Positions 59,146-64,000 of a stretch of DNA of 64,000 bases are shown here, piece after piece. The notes beneath the pieces were generated by a model that made no database searches, was not told the origin of the DNA, and worked only from the letters and a program-made list of their open reading frames with translations. The translations under genes and the position numbers were made by a program. Source of the stretch: Acidobacteriota bacterium (GTDB lineage: Bacteria; Acidobacteriota; Vicinamibacteria; Vicinamibacterales; UBA8438). Each line of letters begins with the position of its first letter. The first letter of the stretch is position 1. The stretch lies in contig VXME01000102.1 in assembly GCA_009861545.1 (NCBI GenBank), forward strand, positions 19,041 through 83,040, read 5' to 3'.

Positions 59146-59467
59146 GGCGCAACTCTGCAGCAAACCGGGTGAACGCGTCGTTCGTGCGCAGGCGGTCCTC
59201 CACACTGCGCGCGAGGGCGGCCTCGGCCGCCGCTCGTCGCTGCGGACTCGTCCGCTCCAACTCGGTCCGCAGCACGAAGCCGCAGGCTTCCACGCAGCGC
59301 TGTGCGGTTTCGAATCGCGGCCGGGCCTGACCCGCCTCGTACCGCGCGATGGCCGGCTGAGACGTGCCGGCCGCGAACTGCGCTGAGGCGCATCGCCGCG
59401 GGAGCGGATTCCTCACGAGCCCTCGTCCGGTATGACCGAAATCAGACTGTGCAATTTGCAGATTCAA
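59138..59467 (-). pseudogene. Degraded XRE-type helix-turn-helix protein
   Basis: A frame of 109 residues. The core AAGTSQPAIARYEAGQARPRFETAQRCVEACGFVLRTELE is a clear HTH of the antitoxin-like kind, usually preceded by LVREARRRAGLSQAELARRAG. Here that part reads LVRNPLPRRCASAQFAAG, short by about two residues and altered, and the sequence before it does not look like protein. The N-terminal recognition helix is probably damaged. Its stop overlaps the GTG of a tiny partner-like frame. It may be a decayed HTH/nucleotidyltransferase pair, or indels may have corrupted a good gene. Confidence 0.5.
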
Positions 59468-59592
59468 TCGTCATTCTGTCCGTTGGCGCGCGCAGGCGGG
59501 GCGGTCCGTTCCGGCCACCCTCGTCTACGGCGGCGGCGAGAGCTACGTCCGGAACGGCGTCGACGTCCGGGCTTGGCGGGACTGGCTGTAGG

Positions 59593-61428
59593 TCACAGCG
59601 CCGGCTGCCGGCCGCACCGGGGCGCCATCTCCCAGCCGCCGCTCTCCGCCTGCCGCCAGTAGCGGATCGCCGGGAGGGCCGGCGTGTCGTCGTAGGGATC
59701 GATCTGCACGAAGCCGTAGCAGGGCGCGAGATGCTCGGGCTGCAGGGCCTCCAGCAACTCGGCGTCGGACAGGGCGTGTTCGGCCTGCAGGCGGCCGAAC
59801 TGGACGGGGGTGATGGTCCGTTGCCACGGGCCCCCGTTGACGACCACCGGCGAGAGGGCGTTGCGCACCGGCGAGAAGCCGTCGACGATGACGGTGCGGC
59901 CCAGCCGGGTCAGCTCCAGCACGCGCTGGCGCCAGTCGATCAGGTGTGTGTGATTGTGGACGAACACGGCGATGGGCCCGGCGGCGGCCGGCGCGCCGTC
60001 TTGCGCCGCTTCCAGCCGCCCGCCGTAGACGAGGTCGCGCGTCCGCCAGAAATAGTCGAACAGTCCGCCGCGGCTGTCCGGCAGGCGCGGGCACTCGCGC
60101 ACCGGCGGTCCCTGGGGGTCGAACTGCGTGAGCACGCGCTCGAAGCGGCGCCGCGCGCGACGCGCCGCCGCCCGGTAGTCGCACAGGGCCACGAGCTCGG
60201 CGTCGTCCAGGTCGTTCGTGAGCGCGGTCAGGAGACCCGCCTCCTGCGCTCGCTGCGCCAGCGGCTTGAACCGATGGTCGTTCGGCAGCGAATCGACCAG
60301 CAGGGCGGGCCCCTGCGCCCGCACTGCTTCCAGATCCCAGGCCGGCGGCCGCACGTCGCCGGCGTCCAGATCCAGCCGGAACTGCTGCCACGGCATTCGG
60401 AAGAGGACGTAGCGGAGCAGCGCCGGCGCCGCGTCTCCGAGATCGTCAATCCCCGCGGCGGACAGACCGTGAGTGAGCCCGGCGCCCTCGTCCGCGAAGT
60501 TGTCGACCACCGGATAGCGCGCCTCGTGCTCGTCGAAGAAGGCATCGACGGCAGCCGCCTGCGCGGGCCGCGTCAGATGCCGCTGCCCGGCCCGTTCCAC
60601 GAACGGCGCCGGCCACGCCTCGAAGCGGTCGACGCGCCAGCCGATCTGGTGGCCGTGCTCGGCGTATATCCGGCCGTCGTCGGAGCGCCAGACTCCGTCC
60701 GCCACCACTGCGGCGCGCGCGCCGGGAGCACCGAGCGCCCGTTCCACCCGCCGCGCCACGGCCGGAAACAGCAGCGCCGCGTCATGCTCGCCCGGTACAA
60801 GGAAGAGCCGGTTCGCCCCGGAAGACGCGAACGCGGCCAGCGCGTCCACCGTGTCCGCGTGCGCCGCCAGCACGCGCTCCAGCCGCGCCAGCGCTTCCGG
60901 CGCGGTGCAGCCGAGCGCCGGGTCGTCGGCCGCGCAGCGCTCCCCTGCAAGCCGGTCGAGCTCGAAGGTGTCGCCGTTCAGGACGAGGTCGGCCGCGCCA
61001 CCGCCCTCCGCGTCCAGGGCCTCGAGAAAGAGCGCGAACTCGTCTCCCCAGCGAAAATCCTCCTCGACGCGCCACTCCCCGGCCTCGTCCCGGCCGAGGC
61101 CCATGTGCAGGTCCGCGATGACCGCGACGAGCCGCGGCGAGCCGTTCTGCTGTCCCGCCGCCAGGGTCGCCGCGGGCGCGAGCGGCCACCACGCCGGCGC
61201 CGTTACGGCTGCGCAGGCGGTCCCCACCACCATGCAGACCGCCAGCGCCGTCCCGGCCGGGAACAGGCTCGGGCGGACCGGCGCCGCGCCGGCGTCGCCG
61301 GTCCGATACGGCGCACCGCGCGGTCCGTTCGAGCCGAGGGAGGCGCCGGACGCCGTAACCGACCGGCTCCCGGACTCAGGGCGCCGCGGCCAGCGAGAAG
61401 CGTGCGATCTCTTCATCGTTGCGTGCAA
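59593..61428 (-). CDS. Exported or membrane-anchored metallophosphoesterase-like protein
   Basis: Up to 611 residues. One hydrophobic segment near residues 58-92 (FPAGTALAVCMVVGTACAAVTAPAWW) anchors or exports it. The calcineurin-like domain begins at VAVIADLHMGLGRDEAG and has LNGDTFELDRL, VPGEHDAALLF and EHGHQIG; a late VFVHNHTH stretch could complete the metal site. GEHD replaces the usual GNHD, which removes the conserved Asn ligand. The start is uncertain: ATG 61428 or 61416 both overlap the upstream propeller gene by 40-50 nt, but no start between there and the helix is convincing. The 125 bp between it and the HTH gene hold nothing recognisable. Substrate unknown. Confidence 0.72.
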   Translation of the reverse strand: MHATMKRSHASRWPRRPESGSRSVTASGASLGSNGPRGAPYRTGDAGAAPVRPSLFPAGTALAVCMVVGTACAAVTAPAWWPLAPAATLAAGQQNGSPRLVAVIADLHMGLGRDEAGEWRVEEDFRWGDEFALFLEALDAEGGGAADLVLNGDTFELDRLAGERCAADDPALGCTAPEALARLERVLAAHADTVDALAAFASSGANRLFLVPGEHDAALLFPAVARRVERALGAPGARAAVVADGVWRSDDGRIYAEHGHQIGWRVDRFEAWPAPFVERAGQRHLTRPAQAAAVDAFFDEHEARYPVVDNFADEGAGLTHGLSAAGIDDLGDAAPALLRYVLFRMPWQQFRLDLDAGDVRPPAWDLEAVRAQGPALLVDSLPNDHRFKPLAQRAQEAGLLTALTNDLDDAELVALCDYRAAARRARRRFERVLTQFDPQGPPVRECPRLPDSRGGLFDYFWRTRDLVYGGRLEAAQDGAPAAAGPIAVFVHNHTHLIDWRQRVLELTRLGRTVIVDGFSPVRNALSPVVVNGGPWQRTITPVQFGRLQAEHALSDAELLEALQPEHLAPCYGFVQIDPYDDTPALPAIRYWRQAESGGWEMAPRCGRQPAL

Positions 61429-62725
61429 TGACGTGCCGGTTCGCGTAGGCCGGATGCGACCAGTTGACGTACGGCCCCTGCGCCCGGCGCCGCACGTAGG
61501 GGCTGGTCGGCTCGATCAGGCGCGTGCGGCTGATTTCCTCGTACCCTTCCGGCGAGAACCGCGCGATCACCAGGTCGCCGCCGTCGGTGTTGATGAAGTA
61601 GCGATCGCCGTGCCGGACGAAGAACGCCGTGGCCCAGCGCGCCGGGTCGCGGATCAACTCGGCCGTCTCCCACACCCGCCGGCCGGTGCGCAGCTCCAGG
61701 CAGCGCAGGTTCCCCTCGCCGTCGACGCCGTAGACGTAGTCGCCCTGGATTACCGGCGTGCTGATCACCGAGTCGAGCGTGTCGTGATCGCGCCCGTACT
61801 CCGGATCGCTCTCGCCGATCCCCTGCCAGATCAGCGTCGCGTCGGGATGGCTCTCGGCCAGCCGCAGCATGCGTGCCCCGCCCCACTGCGAGGTGACGAA
61901 CAGGTAAGGATCGGCATGCACCGGGGTCGGCACGCTCATCCCCATGTCGACGATGTGCGGCACCTCCCAGTAGACGGACCCGGTCTCCGGATCGAGCGCG
62001 CTGATGGCCCGCGGGTGCCAGATGATGAGCTGCGGCACCCCGGCCGCGTCGATCAGAAACGGGGCCGAGTACCCCGGCTCCCAGTCGGAGGACAGCGCCT
62101 CCCAGAGCACCTCGCCGGTGTGCTTGTCGAAAGCGATCACCTTGGCGTCGGGCTCGCCGCCCACCAGGCAGATGAGCCGGTCGCCGTCGACGAGCGGCGC
62201 GCCGCTGATGCCCCACGAGGGAACGGACGCGTAGAAGTCCTGGACGTAGTCCTTCTGCCACAGGACCCGGCCGTCGGCGACGTCGAGGGCCAGCAGGTTG
62301 CCCATCGCCCCGAGCGCGTAGACCCGATCGCCGTCGACGGTCGGCGTCGCGCGCGGCCCGATCGCGTAGGCGAGCTGGAGCCCGGCGTAGTTGGTCTCCC
62401 ACTCGTGCGTCCAGAGGACGGCGCCGGTCTCTTCGTCCAGCGCGAGAACCCGCTCGACGGCCGCGGTGCTGCGCGGGTCGGGACGCCGCGCGTCGGTGAC
62501 GAAGACACGCCCGTCGGCCACCGCGGGTCCTGCGTAGCCGCCGTGGATCGGCGTCCGCCAGGCAGCGGTCAGGCCGCCCTCTGGGAACGTCTCGACGATG
62601 CCCGTCTCGGTCCAGACGCCGAGCCGGCCAGCGCCCCGCCACTCCGGCCAGTCCGCGGCGCCGAGCGGCCAGGTGGCCGCGGCAACCATCACGAGGGCGA
62701 CGACGGTCTTCACGCTGGCGCGCAT
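61376..62725 (-). CDS. PQQ-like beta-propeller repeat protein, exported
   Basis: A 449-residue protein with a signal peptide (VKTVVALVMVAAATWPLGA). It opens with ADWPEWRGAGRLGVW, the classical start of PQQ_2/outer-membrane-assembly-like propellers. The blades follow with the tryptophan motif: ALDEETGAVLWTHEW, ALDVADGRVLWQKD, AFDKHTGEVLWEAL, ALDPETGSVYWEV. These proteins mostly do not bind PQQ; they act as scaffolds or unknown enzymes. GAGG precedes the ATG. The downstream metallophosphoesterase frame overlaps its end, so they are probably one operon. Confidence 0.83.
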   Translation of the reverse strand: MRASVKTVVALVMVAAATWPLGAADWPEWRGAGRLGVWTETGIVETFPEGGLTAAWRTPIHGGYAGPAVADGRVFVTDARRPDPRSTAAVERVLALDEETGAVLWTHEWETNYAGLQLAYAIGPRATPTVDGDRVYALGAMGNLLALDVADGRVLWQKDYVQDFYASVPSWGISGAPLVDGDRLICLVGGEPDAKVIAFDKHTGEVLWEALSSDWEPGYSAPFLIDAAGVPQLIIWHPRAISALDPETGSVYWEVPHIVDMGMSVPTPVHADPYLFVTSQWGGARMLRLAESHPDATLIWQGIGESDPEYGRDHDTLDSVISTPVIQGDYVYGVDGEGNLRCLELRTGRRVWETAELIRDPARWATAFFVRHGDRYFINTDGGDLVIARFSPEGYEEISRTRLIEPTSPYVRRRAQGPYVNWSHPAYANRHVIARNDEEIARFSLAAAP

Positions 62726-62801
62726 TCGCTCATCCTCTCACAGTCCGCCTCATCGATACAGCGGCGGTCCATTCGGATCCGCCAGCGTGCGCCGGCAACC
62801 A

Positions 62802-63233
62802 TCAGCGCCGCGGGCGGAGCGGATGCCCCCAGCGAAGTCCCGGAAACCGGGCGAAGTCGCTGTCGGTGGTCATCAACTCGCATCCGTGCTCGATGGCAAG
62901 CGCCGCGAGGTACGCGTCGGTAACCAATGGCCCCTGGATGCGACTACACAGCCCGACGAAAATGTCCCAGTGCTGACGGCCCGGGGCAACGAAGACCGCG
63001 CGCGGCCGTGCCACGAGCCCCTGGCAAAAGGAGATCGCGGTCTCCATGGGCGGGACGGCATCGAAGATCCGCCGGTTCGTGACGATGCGCAGAAAGCCGG
63101 CCAGCACTACCTCCGACAGAGCGACGGGTGCGGGCGATGCGACTGCGGCCCGAAGCCAGGACGCGTACCGCTCGTGCTCGGGCGCATCCTCGCGGTGCGC
63201 GTAGATCAGCACGTTGACGTCGGGGAGCTGCAT
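62802..63233 (-). CDS. vapC: VapC-type PIN toxin
   Basis: A 143-residue PIN-domain ribonuclease with the full acidic set: LPDVNVLIYAHRED (first Asp at 5), ALSEVVLAGFLRI (Glu), GPLVTDAYLAALAIEHG (Asp) and LMTTDSDFARFPGLRW (Asp). Its start lies 3 nt downstream of the antitoxin stop, giving one operon. It cuts a specific RNA (tRNA or rRNA in studied members) when the antitoxin is degraded. Intact and likely active. Confidence 0.87.
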   Translation of the reverse strand: MQLPDVNVLIYAHREDAPEHERYASWLRAAVASPAPVALSEVVLAGFLRIVTNRRIFDAVPPMETAISFCQGLVARPRAVFVAPGRQHWDIFVGLCSRIQGPLVTDAYLAALAIEHGCELMTTDSDFARFPGLRWGHPLRPRR

Positions 63234-63236
63234 GGA

Positions 63237-63494
63237 TCACCCGCCATCCTTGAATCGCTCCAGATCGTCCATTTCAAGAAGCGCAGACGTCTTGTCGATG
63301 TTGTGGCGCGAGAAGCGCCCCCCGGCCCCGAACGTGACCAGCTCGAACGGCTCTGACTCGTTCCCGGCCGCCGGCTCCTGCATCAACAGTTGAGCCGCCT
63401 GTTCGATGACACGGCTGACCGACGTGCGCGAATCTGCGGCGCGCTGCTTCAGTTGTGCCAGGAGATGCTCGTCGATCGTTATCGTGGTACGCAT
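63237..63494 (-). CDS. Ribbon-helix-helix antitoxin (VapB-like)
   Basis: An 85-residue protein. MRTTITIDEHLLAQLKQRAADSRTSVSRVIEQAAQLLM is a standard RHH DNA-binding fold. The tail FELVTFGAGGRFSRHNIDKTSALLEMDDLERF is the toxin-binding part seen in antitoxins of this family. It is first in the operon, so it can repress its own promoter and hold the VapC toxin inactive. It diverges from the cyclophilin-like gene. Confidence 0.85.
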   Translation of the reverse strand: MRTTITIDEHLLAQLKQRAADSRTSVSRVIEQAAQLLMQEPAAGNESEPFELVTFGAGGRFSRHNIDKTSALLEMDDLERFKDGG

Positions 63495-63570
63495 GATGCG
63501 CGATCATACCTTGCCTGCATCAATGCATCCCGGATCGAGCACCGGGTCGTGCGGCGCTCCGGACCCGTTC

Positions 63571-63576
63571 TATCAT
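63571..63576 (+). promoter_or_regulatory. -10 box TATCAT of the cyclophilin-like gene
   Basis: TATCAT 23 nt before the ATG at 63600, with GGAGAGG between them, so this gene has a normal short leader. Confidence 0.4.
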
Positions 63577-63599
63577 CCGGCCGGAGAGGTAATACGACC

Positions 63600-64000
63600 A
63601 TGGGCGACAGACGGATACGGATTCGGGCCGGTGCGGTGAGCGTGTCGGCGACACTCAACGACTCGTCGACGGCGGACGCGGTGTGGGATGCGCTGCCGAT
63701 CACCGGGCAGGTCCAGACCTGGGGCGACGAGATCTACTTCCCGATTCCGGTCGAGGCGGCGGAGGCGGCCGACGCACAGGCGACCGTCGACAAGGGCGCG
63801 GTGGCGTACTGGCCGCCGGGCAGCGCCCTCTGCCTCTTCTGGGGCCCGACCCCGATGAACCGCGGCGACGAGATCCGGCCGGCGAGCCCGGTCAACGTCC
63901 TCGGCGCGATGGACGGGGGCCCCCCCCGGGGGGGGGGGGGGGGCCCCGGCGCACCCAAAAGGGTGGGGGGGCGCCCGGAGAACCCCCGCCCCCCCCCCAG
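63600..64000 (+). CDS. Cyclophilin-like fold protein, cut by the window end
   Basis: The first about 105 residues of a small beta-barrel protein of the cyclophilin-like (DUF369/PF04126 type) group: RIRIRAGAVSVSATLNDSSTADAVWDALPITG, then WGDEIYFPIPV, GAVAYWPPGSALCLFWGPTPMN and GDEIRPASPVNVLGAM. The family is complete at about 120 residues, so only the last strand is missing or corrupted. From about 63915 the DNA becomes G/C runs and the translation no longer looks like protein. Function of the family is unknown. GGAGAGG supports the ATG. Confidence 0.75.
   Translation, partial: MGDRRIRIRAGAVSVSATLNDSSTADAVWDALPITGQVQTWGDEIYFPIPVEAAEAADAQATVDKGAVAYWPPGSALCLFWGPTPMNRGDEIRPASPVNVLGAMDGGPPRGGGGGPGAPKRVGGRPENPRPPP
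63915..64000. other. Low-complexity G/C-run tail, probable sequence artefact
   Basis: The last about 85 bases are runs of C, G and C (one G run is over 15 long) that break the expected end of the cyclophilin-like gene. It looks like poor sequence at a contig end rather than biology. Confidence 0.65.

Noticed and set aside
63406..63639. Plus-strand frame over the RHH antitoxin
   Set aside because: Shadow of the antitoxin and of the divergent promoter; the real plus-strand gene starts at 63600.
1..64000. CRISPR arrays, prophage, insertion sequences, rRNA and tRNA genes
   Set aside because: No regular repeat-spacer array, transposase, integrase, structural phage gene or RNA gene pattern was seen by reading. 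The ankyrin arrays and tandem AAA genes are protein-coding repeats.

Overview
The window is about 70% GC and densely coded. Its gene content points to a bacterium of the Acidobacteriota, probably near the Vicinamibacteria. The evidence is an ADOP-type MacB/FtsX permease, repeated DUF1592 (cytochrome c) and DUF1552 (Tat-exported) gene pairs, exported ankyrin proteins, a TonB receptor with a carboxypeptidase-regulatory plug extension, PQQ-type propeller proteins and DUF2911. The assignment is inferred from families only. No rRNA, tRNA, CRISPR, transposase or phage structural gene was seen.

Layout. 1-8.2 kb: a frameshifted ADOP permease cut by the left edge, a NIPSNAP protein, a DUF4143 ATPase behind a strong palindrome, a DUF6069-like membrane protein coupled to a PQQ dehydrogenase, then two PIN-type toxin-antitoxin pairs, one with a frameshifted toxin. 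8.3-14.6 kb: a triplicated-motif exported protein and the first DUF1592-DUF1552-ankyrin cassette. 14.7-22.4 kb: exported proteins, including two paralogous pairs of a beta-rich exported protein and a haem/copper monooxygenase-like protein, around an NHL protein and a methyltransferase. 22.6-28.1 kb: second cassette. 28.1-34 kb: two small exported or membrane proteins, a 5'-nucleotidase, an acyltransferase and a TonB receptor. 34.3-40.5 kb: third cassette, whose ankyrin protein carries a fused cytochrome c domain. 40.6-44.5 kb: DUF2911, a cytochrome-containing Vgb-like propeller and a second DUF4143 ATPase. 44.5-55 kb: a fourth cassette that appears split by an island of two tandem AAA-ATPase-like/PD-(D/E)XK genes and three decayed or fragmentary genes. 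55.1-64 kb: Uma2, a lone HicA, a two-subunit FAD dehydrogenase, an aspartic protease, an HTH remnant, a metallophosphoesterase, a PQQ-like propeller, a VapC/RHH pair and a truncated cyclophilin-like protein.

How the genes fit together. The dominant theme is extracytoplasmic redox chemistry. Eight proteins carry c-type haem motifs (twelve CxxCH in all), next to PQQ and FAD dehydrogenases. The exported ankyrin proteins sit in the same transcription units as DUF1592/DUF1552 and are likely protein-binding partners of those enzymes. The substrate is unknown. A second theme is accessory turnover: toxin-antitoxin pairs, DUF4143 and AAA-nuclease families, and their remnants.

Signals. Many starts lie only 5-9 nt after a TANNNT -10 box, so leaderless transcription looks common. 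Several single-base frameshifts and a low-complexity right end mean that some broken genes may be sequencing or assembly errors.
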